A DNA stretch of 64,000 nucleotides from Vibrio sp. BS-M-Sm-2. Lineage in GTDB: Bacteria; Pseudomonadota; Gammaproteobacteria; Enterobacterales; Vibrionaceae. The notes beneath the pieces are model-generated. The model was given only the letters and a program-made list of their open reading frames with translations, was not told where the DNA came from and did no database searches. The DNA lies in the NCBI RefSeq assembly GCF_041504345.1, contig NZ_CP167895.1:1674001-1738000 (forward strand), in the 5' to 3' direction. A program made the position numbers and the translations under genes. Within the stretch, counting starts at the first letter, position 1, and every line of letters starts with the position of its first letter. Below, in pieces: positions 9,699-19,235 of this stretch.

Positions 9699-9782
9699 GA
9701 TATCTGCTTAACGAAAAACCGAGGTTTAACGTTGCTTGATTTTCAAACGAATAGTTTTAGAGCAGCAATTTAGAGCTATAGC

Positions 9783-10319
9783 TTAGAAGAATTCAATCGA
9801 GTTACGGCCGCTTTTGTCGTCACGAGTTGGCTTTGGCGTATCCGCTTTCTTTTTCGGTTTCTTCTCTTTTTTCTCTTTCTTCGGTTCAGCCTTTGCGCTT
9901 AGCATTTCAGCTTTGCTTTTCTTAGACTCTTTCTTCTTAGAATCCTTTTTAGACTGGCCTTTCTTCGCCTTGTTATTTTGTTTAGGCGCTTCTTTCTTTT
10001 TCGGCTTTTCTGATTCTTCTTGTACTGGCTGATCACACACCACTACATAGTATTCTTGGTTGAATTCGAAAAAGTCACCATCGTACATCTTGCGGCGCTT
10101 ACGCGTTTCTAGCTCACCATTAACCGCTACGTAACCTTCCGAGATAATGTGCTTAGCTTCACCGCCACCGCTTACTAAGTTAGCAATCTTAAACACTTTG
10201 TAGAGCTCGATTGGTTGAGAAGAAACATCGATACCAATGGCTTCGATTTCAATTTCTTCGCCTTCTTCACCGTGCTCATAACCTTCGTAATCAGCGTCTT
10301 CGTAATGTTCTTGGTCCAT
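9783..10319 (-). CDS. S4-domain RNA-binding protein with Lys-rich tail
   Basis: A 178-residue protein in three parts: a very acidic N-terminus (about 1-28), an S4 RNA-binding domain (about 37-85: VFKIANLVSGGGEAKHIISEGYVAVNGE), and a low-complexity Lys-rich tail (about 104-170) ending RNSIEFF. The S4 part resembles the short YbcJ family. The tail probably adds nonspecific RNA affinity (inference). The RNA target is unknown. It is a single gene with its own ribosome site (GAGGT) just upstream. Confidence 0.85.
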   Translation of the reverse strand: MDQEHYEDADYEGYEHGEEGEEIEIEAIGIDVSSQPIELYKVFKIANLVSGGGEAKHIISEGYVAVNGELETRKRRKMYDGDFFEFNQEYYVVVCDQPVQEESEKPKKKEAPKQNNKAKKGQSKKDSKKKESKKSKAEMLSAKAEPKKEKKEKKPKKKADTPKPTRDDKSGRNSIEFF

Positions 10320-10436
10320 GGTGACCTCTACCTAAATATGTACTTCTGAAATATTGGGCGCAGTGTAATCTTAAAACAACTAAATGACCATGTTGAATTC
10401 AACCAGAGCCCATTTGTTTTAAATAAACTCTCTGCG

Positions 10437-12059
10437 TTATAAAGCCCCACCAACATTCGAGAGGCTGACAAGTTGCTTAGTATATTCATGCTGCGGATTA
10501 CCAAACAGAGTCTCAGTGTCACCCTTCTCTATTACCTCACCGGCTTTCATTACTATGGTGTAGTGACACAAGGATTTCACGACATTCAAATCATGGCTGA
10601 TGAATAGATAGGTCAGACCGTACTTTTCTTGAAGTGACTTCAGCAAATCCAGAACTTGAGCTTGAACGGTTCTATCTAGTGAGGACGTAGGTTCATCTAA
10701 CAAGATAAACTCTGGCTTAAGAATCAAAGCACGAGCAATAGCAATACGTTGCCTTTGACCGCCAGAAAACTCGTTCGGATAACGATGGCGAGTCTCAGGA
10801 TCGAGGTCGACCTCTTTCATTACTTCACAGATGCGTTGGTCGAGTTCATGCTCATCCAATTGTTGATGCACTAACAAGCCCTCACCAATCACCTGAGCGA
10901 CTGACATTCTTGGGTTCAACGCAGAAAACGGATCTTGAAATACAACTTGCATACGGCTTCGAAACGGCAACATTTGTTGTCGATTTAAACCTTGAATTTG
11001 TTCATTCGCGTAGGTAATCGACCCTTCGCTATCCACCAGCTTTAATATCGCCATTCCAGTTGTTGATTTACCAGAACCACTCTCACCTACTAGACCGATT
11101 GAGTGCCCCTTTTTCAAGGTAAACTCCATATCGGTAACGGCTTTGACGTGTGAAACCGTACGCTTGAATAAACCGCCCGTGATCGGGAACCAAACTCGAA
11201 GTTGATCCACATCGAGTAGAGGCTTGCTATCTGGTGATACAGGAACAGGTAAGCCTTTAGGATCAGAGTTAATGAGCTTTTGAGTGTAAGGATGAGTTGG
11301 TGCGTTGAACAATGTTTGGCAATCGTTACTTTCAACCAAACGACCATCTTTCATTACCGCGACTCTGTCGGCAATCTTACGAACGATACTTAAGTCATGA
11401 GTAATGAAGAGCATCGCCATGCCGAGTTCTTGCTGCAAGTCTTTGAGAAGATCAAGGATCTGCGCTTGTACCGACACATCCAATGCTGTTGTAGGTTCAT
11501 CAGCAATAAGCAGCTCTGGCTCATTGATCAGTGCCATCGCTATCATTACACGCTGACGTTCGCCACCAGACAACTCATGCGGGTAAGCTGAAATCTTTTG
11601 CTCAGGGTAGCGAATACCCACCTTAGAAAGCCACTCTATCGCCAAGGCTTGCGCTTTATTGGTTCGCATACCTCGGTGAATCGCGAGGGTTTCAACAAGC
11701 TGTTTTCCAATTCGATGAAGCGGGTTCAATGAAACCATAGGCTCTTGGAAGATCATGCCGATGCGACCACCACGAATCCCGCGCAGTTGCCTTTCTGAAC
11801 AACTCAGAATATCGGTACCAGAGAAGTTAATCTTACCGTTTAAGTAGTGCGACGAGCCTTTAGGCAGCAGTTTTAACACTGAATTAGCGGTAACCGATTT
11901 GCCTGAACCACTCTCTCCCACCAGCGCCAGTGTCTCACCTTTGAATATTTCCAACGAGACATCGTGAGTCACTTGTTCTATAGAATCTTTACGTCCGAAA
12001 CCGACAGACAGTTTGTCTATCGTCAAAACTGGAGAAGCAGGAACTGTATTTGAAGTCAT
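10437..12059 (-). CDS. yejF: Peptide ABC transporter, fused double ATPase (YejF-like)
   Basis: A 540-residue protein with two ABC ATPase domains in tandem. The first has Walker A GESGSGKS at about residues 48-55 and signature LSGGERQRV; the second has a second GESGSGKS and signature FSGGQRQRI. Each half carries the oligopeptide-type C-terminal extension (HPYTQKLI and HEYTKQLV). It is the last gene of a four-gene set with the two permeases and the binding protein, spaced by 9-31 bp. YejABEF systems import peptides including microcin C; the substrate in this organism is inferred. Confidence 0.92.
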   Translation of the reverse strand: MTSNTVPASPVLTIDKLSVGFGRKDSIEQVTHDVSLEIFKGETLALVGESGSGKSVTANSVLKLLPKGSSHYLNGKINFSGTDILSCSERQLRGIRGGRIGMIFQEPMVSLNPLHRIGKQLVETLAIHRGMRTNKAQALAIEWLSKVGIRYPEQKISAYPHELSGGERQRVMIAMALINEPELLIADEPTTALDVSVQAQILDLLKDLQQELGMAMLFITHDLSIVRKIADRVAVMKDGRLVESNDCQTLFNAPTHPYTQKLINSDPKGLPVPVSPDSKPLLDVDQLRVWFPITGGLFKRTVSHVKAVTDMEFTLKKGHSIGLVGESGSGKSTTGMAILKLVDSEGSITYANEQIQGLNRQQMLPFRSRMQVVFQDPFSALNPRMSVAQVIGEGLLVHQQLDEHELDQRICEVMKEVDLDPETRHRYPNEFSGGQRQRIAIARALILKPEFILLDEPTSSLDRTVQAQVLDLLKSLQEKYGLTYLFISHDLNVVKSLCHYTIVMKAGEVIEKGDTETLFGNPQHEYTKQLVSLSNVGGAL

Positions 12060-12068
12060 AACCTATCC

Positions 12069-13091
12069 TTACTTCTGTTGATGTGGGTCGAAGGCATCAC
12101 GTACTGCTTCACCAACGAAGACAAGTAACGTCAACATCAGTGAAAGCACGACGAAAGCAGAAATGCCAAGCCAAGGCGCTTGCAAGTTAGCTTTACCTTG
12201 CGCCAATAGCTCACCTAATGAAGGCGAACCCGCAGGAAGACCAAAGCCCAAGAAATCTAACGAAGTTAACGTGGTCACCGATCCAGAGAGAATAAATGGC
12301 ATCATGGTTAACGAAGCAACCATCGCATTGGGCAACATGTGACGAAGCATAATACGTTTATCATCAACACCCATGGCTTGCGCGGCTCGTACGTAATCAA
12401 AGTTTCTACAGCGTAAGAATTCAGCTCGAACAATCCCAACCAAACTCATCCAACTGAATAGCACCATAATTCCAAGCAGCCACCAGAAGTTCGGCTCTAT
12501 AAAACTCGACAGAATGATCAACAAGAATAAGGTCGGCATACCAGACCACACCTCAATGAAGCGCTGCCCGAATAGATCAACCCAGCCACCGTAGTACCCT
12601 TGTGTTGCACCGACAACCACACCTATCACGCTCGACACAATCGTCAGAATAAAACCAAACAAAACAGAGATACGGAACCCATAAATGATGCGAGCTAATA
12701 CATCTCGCCCTTTATCATCGGTTCCTAACCAGTTGACTGAATCAGGTTCCGAAGGCACAGCGCCTGAAATATCGAAATTTATCGTGTCGTAGCTAAAGGG
12801 AATGATTGGCCACACGATATAACCACTGTCTTCAATGAGTTCGATAACATACGGGTCTTTGTAGTCGGCTTCGGTTTCAAACTCACCACCAAATTCCGTC
12901 TCGGCGTATTCATTGATGACGGGCACAAACCACTGATTATCATACGAAACCAATAATGGTTTATCGTTGGCAATGATCTCAGCGAACAAGCTCAATCCAA
13001 ACAATATGGTAAATATCCAAAGGGAGATAAAACCACGCTTGTTTGCTTTAAAACGTAACCAACGAGCTTCAGCTAAAGGGTTGTTAAACAT
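12069..13091 (-). CDS. yejE: Peptide ABC transporter permease (YejE-like)
   Basis: A 340-residue inner-membrane permease of the DppC/YejE type. An N-terminal membrane segment is followed by a periplasmic stretch containing NWLGTDDKGRDVLARIIYG, the family hallmark, and then a binding-protein-dependent transport domain with the EAA-like loop AAQAMGVDDKRIMLRHMLPN. It lies between yejB and yejF on the minus strand. Confidence 0.93.
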   Translation of the reverse strand: MFNNPLAEARWLRFKANKRGFISLWIFTILFGLSLFAEIIANDKPLLVSYDNQWFVPVINEYAETEFGGEFETEADYKDPYVIELIEDSGYIVWPIIPFSYDTINFDISGAVPSEPDSVNWLGTDDKGRDVLARIIYGFRISVLFGFILTIVSSVIGVVVGATQGYYGGWVDLFGQRFIEVWSGMPTLFLLIILSSFIEPNFWWLLGIMVLFSWMSLVGIVRAEFLRCRNFDYVRAAQAMGVDDKRIMLRHMLPNAMVASLTMMPFILSGSVTTLTSLDFLGFGLPAGSPSLGELLAQGKANLQAPWLGISAFVVLSLMLTLLVFVGEAVRDAFDPHQQK

Positions 13092-13122
13092 TTATTATCA
13101 ATACCTTGTTATTCATTCGCCA

Positions 13123-14211
13123 TTAACGCGCTTCAAAATCAATTCGAGGATCAACCCAGGTATAAGTCAGGTCGGAGATAATGCTCAGCACCAAGCCAAG
13201 TAAGGTCATAATATACAGAGAGCTAAATACCACTGGGTAATCACGTTGAATAGTGGACTCAAAGCCAAGCAGACCAATGCCTTCGAGTGAAAACATTACC
13301 TCAATCAACATAGAACCCGTGAAGAAAATACTAATAAACGCGCTTGGAAAACCGGCAATAATGATCAACATCGCGTTACGAAAAACGTGCTTGTAGAGAA
13401 TGCTGCTCTCGTCCAAGCCTTTCGCTCTCGCCGTCACCACATATTGCTTATTGATTTCATCAAGGAAGGAGTTTTTGGTCAGCATGCTCAATGTGGCAAA
13501 GCCGCCGATGACCATCGCAAAAATAGGCAACGCTAAGTGCCAGAAGTAGTCGCCAATTTGCTGATACCAATTAAGCTGGTCAAAGTTACTCGACACCAAG
13601 CCACGCAATGGGAACCAACTGAAGTAGTTACCGCTTGCAAACAAGATAATCAGAATAATCGCAAACAAGAAGCCCGGCACCGCATAGCCGACAATCACCA
13701 CCGCACTAGACCAAATATCAAAACGAGAGCCGTGATGTATTGCCTTCATAATGCCTAAGGGTATCGAAATCACATAGATGATTAACGTACTCCACAACCC
13801 CAAGGAAATGGAGACTGGTAAACGCTCGATGATTAAATCAATCACGTTGCCGCCCTTAAATAGGCTTTCACCAAAATTAAAGGTCGCGTAATTTTTCAAC
13901 ATATCGAAGTAGCGGACGTGAATCGGCTTATCAAAACCAAATTGCTTTTTGATCTCTTCTACCACTTCCGGATCAAGCCCGCGAGAGCCTTTATAACCAC
14001 TGGCAGACGCTTGGTCACTTTCGCTTAAATCAACTTCTTGTCCACCACCAGAAAAGCGCTCCATGATACCGGAGTTGTGCCCTTCTAACTGAGCCACGGC
14101 TTGCTCTACCGGACCACCTGGCGCGATCTGAATAATAAAAAAGTTGATGGTGATGATCGCCCACAGCGTGGGGATCACCAACAGTAAACGCCGAAATATA
14201 TACGCGGCCAT
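13123..14211 (-). CDS. yejB: Peptide ABC transporter permease (YejB-like)
   Basis: A 362-residue permease of the DppB/YejB type. It starts MAAYIFRRLLLVIPTLWAIITINFF, the usual first membrane helix, and has the conserved EAA loop TARAKGLDESSILYKHVFRN near residue 275. The long periplasmic insert (about 40-95) with QFGFDKPIHVRY is typical of YejB. It follows yejA by 12 bp. Confidence 0.93.
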   Translation of the reverse strand: MAAYIFRRLLLVIPTLWAIITINFFIIQIAPGGPVEQAVAQLEGHNSGIMERFSGGGQEVDLSESDQASASGYKGSRGLDPEVVEEIKKQFGFDKPIHVRYFDMLKNYATFNFGESLFKGGNVIDLIIERLPVSISLGLWSTLIIYVISIPLGIMKAIHHGSRFDIWSSAVVIVGYAVPGFLFAIILIILFASGNYFSWFPLRGLVSSNFDQLNWYQQIGDYFWHLALPIFAMVIGGFATLSMLTKNSFLDEINKQYVVTARAKGLDESSILYKHVFRNAMLIIIAGFPSAFISIFFTGSMLIEVMFSLEGIGLLGFESTIQRDYPVVFSSLYIMTLLGLVLSIISDLTYTWVDPRIDFEAR

Positions 14212-14223
14212 GCTAACTAACTC

Positions 14224-16119
14224 CTAGCGACGTTTTTCAGGAAGCAAAGCCGCCTTCTCTTCTGAAATCCACCATGTATCGATGCCTAAATCGTATTTAG
14301 GTAATACATCCGGACGCTCAAACTTGTCCCACATTGCCACGCGGTATTCGCCAACATGCCATTGTGGGATATTGTAAAAATTCCACTGCAACACACGATC
14401 AAGCGAGCGACCCAGCGTAAGTAGCTTTTCAGGGTTCTGCTGGTTACGTGCGATTTGTTCTGTTAACGCATCAACCACCGGATCCATCACACCTGCCGTA
14501 TTGTAAGTAGAATCAATGTAGTTAGAGTTCCAAACGATCATTAAGTTCGGGCTTGGATAAGGGTTTGCAGAAAATGACGACGAAACCAGGTCGAAATCAC
14601 GATCACGCAAGCGCTTAATGTATTGCGTCGTATCGATGGTACGGATCTTCATTTCGATACCCATGCGCTTCAAGTTCTTCTGAACAGGCGTTGCAATACG
14701 TTCCGTAGTTGGGCTGTAAATCAACAACTCAAATGACAGCGGCTTGCCGGTCTTTTCGTTAGTCATGACTTTGTCTTTCAGCACCCAACCCGCCTCTTTC
14801 AACAATTTGAAAGCTGTACGCATTTGGCTACGAATACGGCCACTACCATCGGTGACCGGAGGTTGGAATTCTTCTGTGAAAACTCTCGGTGGAATCTGAT
14901 CTTTGTATTGAGACAGTAACGCTACTTCAGCTTCGCTTGGCAAGCCTTTCGCTTCATAGTCGGTGTTTTGGAAGTAACTGCGAGTTCGCTTGTACTGTCC
15001 ATAGAACATATTCTTATTCATCCACTCAAAGTCCATCGCGTAGGTTAACGCTTCACGAACCTTTGGATCTGAGAACACAGGAGATTGAATGTTGAAGACA
15101 AAACCTTGAGTCGTTTCTGGCTTCTCATGGTTAATCTCTTCTTTGATGATGTAGCCTTTGTCGAAGTTCGCGCCTGTGTAAGAGTTGGCCCAGAACTTAG
15201 CCGAGTTTTCCGTTCGAAGATCGAACTCCCCTGCTTTAAAGGCTTCTAGCATTACCGTGTCGTCACGGTAGTAATCGTATTGCACTTGCTTGAAGTTATT
15301 ACGACCAACGTTAACGGGTAGATCGGCTGCCCAGTAGTTTTCATCGAGGCCGTAAGTGACACTTTGCCCAGACTTGTAACTGATGATCTTATATGGGCCA
15401 CTTCCTACAGGTGGCTCACTTAGAGGCTCAGACAGTTTTCTGTCTTTCCAATAATGCTCTGGTAATACGCGGGTACTTTGGGCAAAGCTAAACAACTTCT
15501 CGCGGTTTGGCTTATCCATTTCAATACGGACCACTAAATCAGAAACCGCGGTAACTGATTTAATTTCTTTGTAATACACACGGTACTGAGGCACACCCTC
15601 TGTTGAAAACTTATTAAAGGTAAATGCCACATCATGAGCCGTAATAGGCTCGCCATCATTGAATCTAGCTTTTGGGTTGATATCGATTTCCATCCAAGTG
15701 AAATCACTGGCGTAGCGAACCTTTGAAGCGATCAATGGATAATAAGCATCAATCTCGTCGCTCGGAGAAAACATCAAGGTATCGTAGATCTCTCCAGTAT
15801 AACTTGCAGCAACGCCGCGAGAACCGAATCGATTAAAGCTATCGTAAGTACCTATGCTGCCATAAGTCACTTTGCCCTGCTTTGGCGCATCAGGATTAAC
15901 GTAATCAAAGTGAGTGAAGTCGGCTGGATATTTTGCTTCGCCAAAACCAACCAGTTGTGTGGTTTCAATTACGATGACAGCAGGTGTTGATTGGGTATCA
16001 GAAGCGTAAGTAACGGAGGGTTGTAAAGCAATAAGCGGCAACATGATTGCACATGACTTCAAGTTAAACCTGAAAAACTGAGTGCGTTGCGAGGCTTTGC
16101 GTCGAAAAACTGTTCCCAT
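14224..16119 (-). CDS. yejA: Periplasmic peptide-binding protein (YejA-like)
   Basis: A 631-residue SBP_bac_5 family protein with an N-terminal signal (basic start, hydrophobic IMLPLIALQPSVTYA, cut near ASD). Domain hallmarks include GTYDSFNRFGSRG and FTWMEIDINPKARFNDGEPITAHDVAFTF. It is the first gene of the yejABEF operon and delivers peptides to the permeases. GGGAGAG precedes the ATG by a normal distance. Confidence 0.93.
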   Translation of the reverse strand: MGTVFRRKASQRTQFFRFNLKSCAIMLPLIALQPSVTYASDTQSTPAVIVIETTQLVGFGEAKYPADFTHFDYVNPDAPKQGKVTYGSIGTYDSFNRFGSRGVAASYTGEIYDTLMFSPSDEIDAYYPLIASKVRYASDFTWMEIDINPKARFNDGEPITAHDVAFTFNKFSTEGVPQYRVYYKEIKSVTAVSDLVVRIEMDKPNREKLFSFAQSTRVLPEHYWKDRKLSEPLSEPPVGSGPYKIISYKSGQSVTYGLDENYWAADLPVNVGRNNFKQVQYDYYRDDTVMLEAFKAGEFDLRTENSAKFWANSYTGANFDKGYIIKEEINHEKPETTQGFVFNIQSPVFSDPKVREALTYAMDFEWMNKNMFYGQYKRTRSYFQNTDYEAKGLPSEAEVALLSQYKDQIPPRVFTEEFQPPVTDGSGRIRSQMRTAFKLLKEAGWVLKDKVMTNEKTGKPLSFELLIYSPTTERIATPVQKNLKRMGIEMKIRTIDTTQYIKRLRDRDFDLVSSSFSANPYPSPNLMIVWNSNYIDSTYNTAGVMDPVVDALTEQIARNQQNPEKLLTLGRSLDRVLQWNFYNIPQWHVGEYRVAMWDKFERPDVLPKYDLGIDTWWISEEKAALLPEKRR

Positions 16120-16473
16120 TTGACTCTCCCTTCAAATGTCATGAATTCTATATTCAAGTTGATTAATCGGCTTTGAATGCGCACCGCTAAATCAAGTATA
16201 GGTTCAAATCTAACATCATGTAATAACTAATAAAACCATCAGCACTCTATCTCTGACGGTTTATTTACAAATTACTCGTCACCGCTCGAAGTTATTGGAT
16301 GCCGTTAGCTTTGATTGCGTTGATTACTTTAGTGGCATTGGAAAGTACAGAAGCACGGAGATTGCTCTAGCGTGAATGACACAAGCCTCCACGGCTTAGA
16401 TTCTCTTTAATTCACATCTAAAGTGAAATTTAGGTTCTAAATAATCAACAAACTATACTTTACTAGAGTATCC
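16120..16473. other. Spacer between yejA and the EEP-family gene
   Basis: This divergent region of about 350 bp must carry the yejA promoter and the promoter of the plus-strand gene. I see no clear operator, RNA gene or repeat in it. Confidence 0.5.
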
Positions 16474-17547
16474 TTGCTGCCTAGGTCTAAATGGAATGAC
16501 ACTTTGAACAAACCAAACCAAATAACATTCGCAACGTTCAACCTTTTGAACTATCTAGAGCCACCGAATGCTTATTATGATTTTGAGAACATCTACAGCT
16601 TCGAAGAATGGCAAAAGAAGCAACATTGGATGGCTGAAGCGATTCGTTCATTAGATTGTGATGTGATTGGCTTCCAAGAGATATTTAGCCCGCAATCTTT
16701 AGAACAATTGATGAATGATCTGGGTTACCCTCACTTTGCAGTGGTCGATAGCGCACATGTTGAAGATGATTACCTGTACACCTCTCCTGTCGTTGGTATT
16801 GCATCGCGCTATCCAATTGAAAACGTGCAGCCTGTTACGCCAGATTCGAAACTACTGACAGCATTCAACCTTGGCAACAAATTCTCATTCAACAGAACAC
16901 CTGTTCACGCGACCATTACTCTGCCTCACTTAGGTTCAACCGACTGTTATGTCGTGCACTTCAAATCACAACGTCCAACAGAACCAAAGGCAGAATCTGT
17001 CGATGCAGACAACGCCCAGCAAGGTGAAAAACCACAAAGTGACACGCTCATTCGCTTCCACCAAGAACAACTTGGCTCTTGGCTATCAAGTGTCCAACGC
17101 GGTCTAGAAGCTCAGATATTGCATCAATACATCACCAATCAACGCTACCAAACCGATCAACCAGTCGTATTGATGGGTGACTTTAATAAGCCTCTGTTTA
17201 ATGATGAATTTAAAGGGCTGTTGAGTTACTCAATCAACAGAGACGAAAACAGTAAGCATTGGCTGTCCCACTTTCGCTTAAAAGACAGTTGGGATCTTTA
17301 CCATCAACTGCATGAGGAAGACTTGCTTGAGCAGCGTAAACCAACCCATTACTACGGTGCTTCAGGGTCTGTACTAGATTACATTTTGATGTCGAACGAG
17401 TTTGATTGCCAGAACTCATCAAGCTTGATGGAGATCTCGAGCTACACAGTGTTAGACCATCACCTGATCAATCCAAGCTTTGAACACGACCAATTCAGTA
17501 CTGATCATGCCGTCGTCTCTGTTACTGCGCATATCCGTGAAGCCTAG
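16474..17547 (+). CDS. Endonuclease/exonuclease/phosphatase (EEP) family protein
   Basis: A 357-residue EEP-fold protein. Recognisable elements are the N-terminal TFATFNLLNY (metal-ligand Asn), DVIGFQEIF (catalytic Glu), VVLMGDFNKP (Asp and Asn) and the C-terminal FSTDHAVV (Asp-His). These residues fit a divalent-metal phosphodiesterase; the substrate (nucleic acid, lipid or other) cannot be told. There is no clear signal peptide. The open frame begins with TTG at 16474; another TTG at 16504 is equally possible, since neither has a strong ribosome site. Confidence 0.85.
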   Translation: MLPRSKWNDTLNKPNQITFATFNLLNYLEPPNAYYDFENIYSFEEWQKKQHWMAEAIRSLDCDVIGFQEIFSPQSLEQLMNDLGYPHFAVVDSAHVEDDYLYTSPVVGIASRYPIENVQPVTPDSKLLTAFNLGNKFSFNRTPVHATITLPHLGSTDCYVVHFKSQRPTEPKAESVDADNAQQGEKPQSDTLIRFHQEQLGSWLSSVQRGLEAQILHQYITNQRYQTDQPVVLMGDFNKPLFNDEFKGLLSYSINRDENSKHWLSHFRLKDSWDLYHQLHEEDLLEQRKPTHYYGASGSVLDYILMSNEFDCQNSSSLMEISSYTVLDHHLINPSFEHDQFSTDHAVVSVTAHIREA

Positions 17548-17595
17548 CGATTCGATGACGTTCTCACTCAAGATTCACCAAAGATAAGCATTAAA

Positions 17596-17620
17596 AAAGC
17601 CGCAGTTCAAACTGCGGCTT
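17596..17620. terminator. Bidirectional terminator
   Basis: The stem GCCGCAGTT / AACTGCGGC (17599-17618), with an A run before and TT after, lies between the convergent EEP gene and the outer-membrane protein gene. Confidence 0.85.
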
Positions 17621-17696
17621 TCCACTTTAGCCAAACGGGTTGAGCCAACCGACGCCCCATTTAGAAACCGATTTACCGTTTAACAAAGTGTGAAAC

Positions 17697-18314
17697 TTAG
17701 AAGGTGTACATCGCACCAAGGTAGAACGAATCAAGTACAACTGTCTTTTCAGTTTTATATCCATAGTCATAACTATCAACATTAAAAGCATCAGCCTCAT
17801 ACGCTAATCGGAAGCTCAACGCAGACATGGTTGGTGGCGTGTATTCAACCCCAACTCCCATGCGGATTCCATCACCAGTATCATCAAATCCATTACCTGA
17901 TGGTCGCGATCCATCTGCAAGCTCCATATCTAAGTCAATCGTAGATAAACCAATCGTACCAAATGGACGCACACCATTATCAAACGTGTAGCCAAGGTTA
18001 GCCGTTACAGAAAAGATTTGAGGTGTCCAAGTGAAAACCTTGTCTCCAGAATTGGTTTTAAGAGCAATATCACCAAAGTCTGTATATTGAGCCTCAATCG
18101 ACACAATGCGGTTAAACTTGTAACCAGCAATTAATCGGTAAGTATTGTCTTCTGCTTTAAAAGTAACAGGAGCTTGAGAATCAATTAACCCTCCATCATC
18201 AATACCAGAAGTACCGATTGCACCACCTAGATAAAAACCACTATCGGATGCCATTACATTGCTTGCCGCCACGGCTGACATCAGCGCGATGCTTAAAATT
18301 AATTTGTTGTTCAT
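17697..18314 (-). CDS. Outer-membrane beta-barrel protein
   Basis: A 205-residue protein with a signal peptide (MNNKLILSIALMSAVAASNVMAS) and alternating hydrophobic strands such as GFYLGGAIGTSGI, YRLIAGYKFNRIVSIEAQYTDFG and VGVEYTPP, ending in aromatic Phe (AMYTF), the usual C-terminal sorting signal of outer-membrane barrels. It looks like an eight-stranded OmpA-type or AcfA-like barrel without a peptidoglycan-binding domain. Function is unknown. Confidence 0.85.
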   Translation of the reverse strand: MNNKLILSIALMSAVAASNVMASDSGFYLGGAIGTSGIDDGGLIDSQAPVTFKAEDNTYRLIAGYKFNRIVSIEAQYTDFGDIALKTNSGDKVFTWTPQIFSVTANLGYTFDNGVRPFGTIGLSTIDLDMELADGSRPSGNGFDDTGDGIRMGVGVEYTPPTMSALSFRLAYEADAFNVDSYDYGYKTEKTVVLDSFYLGAMYTF

Positions 18315-18719
18315 TACTGCTTGACCTTACTTATTGCAAATCAAGATTGTTACGCCTTCCTCTGCTGCACAATCTTGTTAGAGTTATCCGACACCCCGTC
18401 GAATTCGCAAGCAGGTTAAGCTCACAGAAAACAAAAAAATAAATAAATATGTAATCACTTTGTCATTTCAAACAACACAATCAGTAATAACCAAATAAAT
18501 AACTGAATAATAGAGAAATAAAAATACGTCTTTTCTAGATAAAACCTTCAACTCAATTTTCAAACCATCCCATTTTTAGATTTTATTCGCGCAGACTTAC
18601 GAACGCTTACTTTCAAGAGTGGTGTTATTTCGCATAATCCGCGCGCTTTGAATTACTAGCACCCCTAACGAACTACCCAATCAATCTCCACCATTCAAAA
18701 GAAGACGAACAGAAACACG
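18315..18719. other. Divergent spacer
   Basis: About 400 AT-rich bases between the barrel-protein gene and the winged-helix gene. They must contain both promoters, but I could not assign a specific regulatory site. Confidence 0.4.
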
Positions 18720-19034
18720 ATGACCCACACCATAAACCTCAACGGCTTAACCCTTGATATCGACGCTCGAACTATCACTAACTCACAGGGAAACAAAATA
18801 ACGTTGCGCCCTCACCTTTTGGCAGTGCTCTGTTTGCTGATAGAAAATATTGGAAGGCCGGTTTCAAGAGAGCATATTGTTGATGTGTGTTGGGACGGGC
18901 ATCTCTCGTCACCTCATGCTCTGGCTAATGTGGTTTATAACCTACGCAATGTCTTCGCGCGATTGAGAACACCAAATGTCCAGATAGTAACCATCAGTAA
19001 GTTTGGCTATGTGCTATCAATTGAACCCACGTAG
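18720..19034 (+). CDS. Stand-alone winged-helix (Trans_reg_C) DNA-binding protein
   Basis: A 104-residue protein made almost entirely of an OmpR/ToxR-type winged helix: ITLRPHLLAVLCLLIENIGRPVSREHIVDVCW is the start of the helical core, and VVYNLRNVFAR with TISKFGYVLSI is the recognition helix and wing. There is no receiver or membrane segment, unlike OmpR or ToxR. It lies just upstream of the ribose operon but ends before the two RbsR-type operators, so control of rbs is not implied. Target unknown. Confidence 0.8.
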   Translation: MTHTINLNGLTLDIDARTITNSQGNKITLRPHLLAVLCLLIENIGRPVSREHIVDVCWDGHLSSPHALANVVYNLRNVFARLRTPNVQIVTISKFGYVLSIEPT

Positions 19035-19084
19035 CCAAATTTATGCAATCAATGGCGTTGACTGAGATCACCAAAAAACACACC

Positions 19085-19100
19085 ATCGAAACGTTTCGAT
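19085..19100. promoter_or_regulatory. RbsR-type operator 1
   Basis: Perfect palindrome ATCGAAACGTTTCGAT, matching the GAAACGTTTC core bound by RbsR-type LacI regulators. It lies about 150 bp upstream of the rbsD start and an identical copy lies 78 bp downstream. Confidence 0.88.
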
Positions 19101-19162
19101 GATCGTTATCACACTCTAAAACAATCAAACGTGCAAATGATAAATCAGACACTATTATCACT

Positions 19163-19178
19163 ATCGAAACGTTTCGAT
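19163..19178. promoter_or_regulatory. RbsR-type operator 2
   Basis: A second exact copy of ATCGAAACGTTTCGAT. The centre-to-centre distance to the first is 78 bp, near a whole number of helical turns, which would allow looping by a LacI-family tetramer or two dimers (inference). It falls between the probable promoter and rbsD. Confidence 0.88.
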
Positions 19179-19235
19179 GGCTTTTTCTTGAGTTGTTCTC
19201 AACCCATTAAGCGTTATTTTTTGATAGGTCGTGAT

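Noticed and set aside
9814..10032. Phe- and Ser-rich open frame opposite the S4-domain gene
   Set aside because: It is the antisense of Lys codons (AAG/AAA read as Phe-rich TTC/TTT) and has no independent support.
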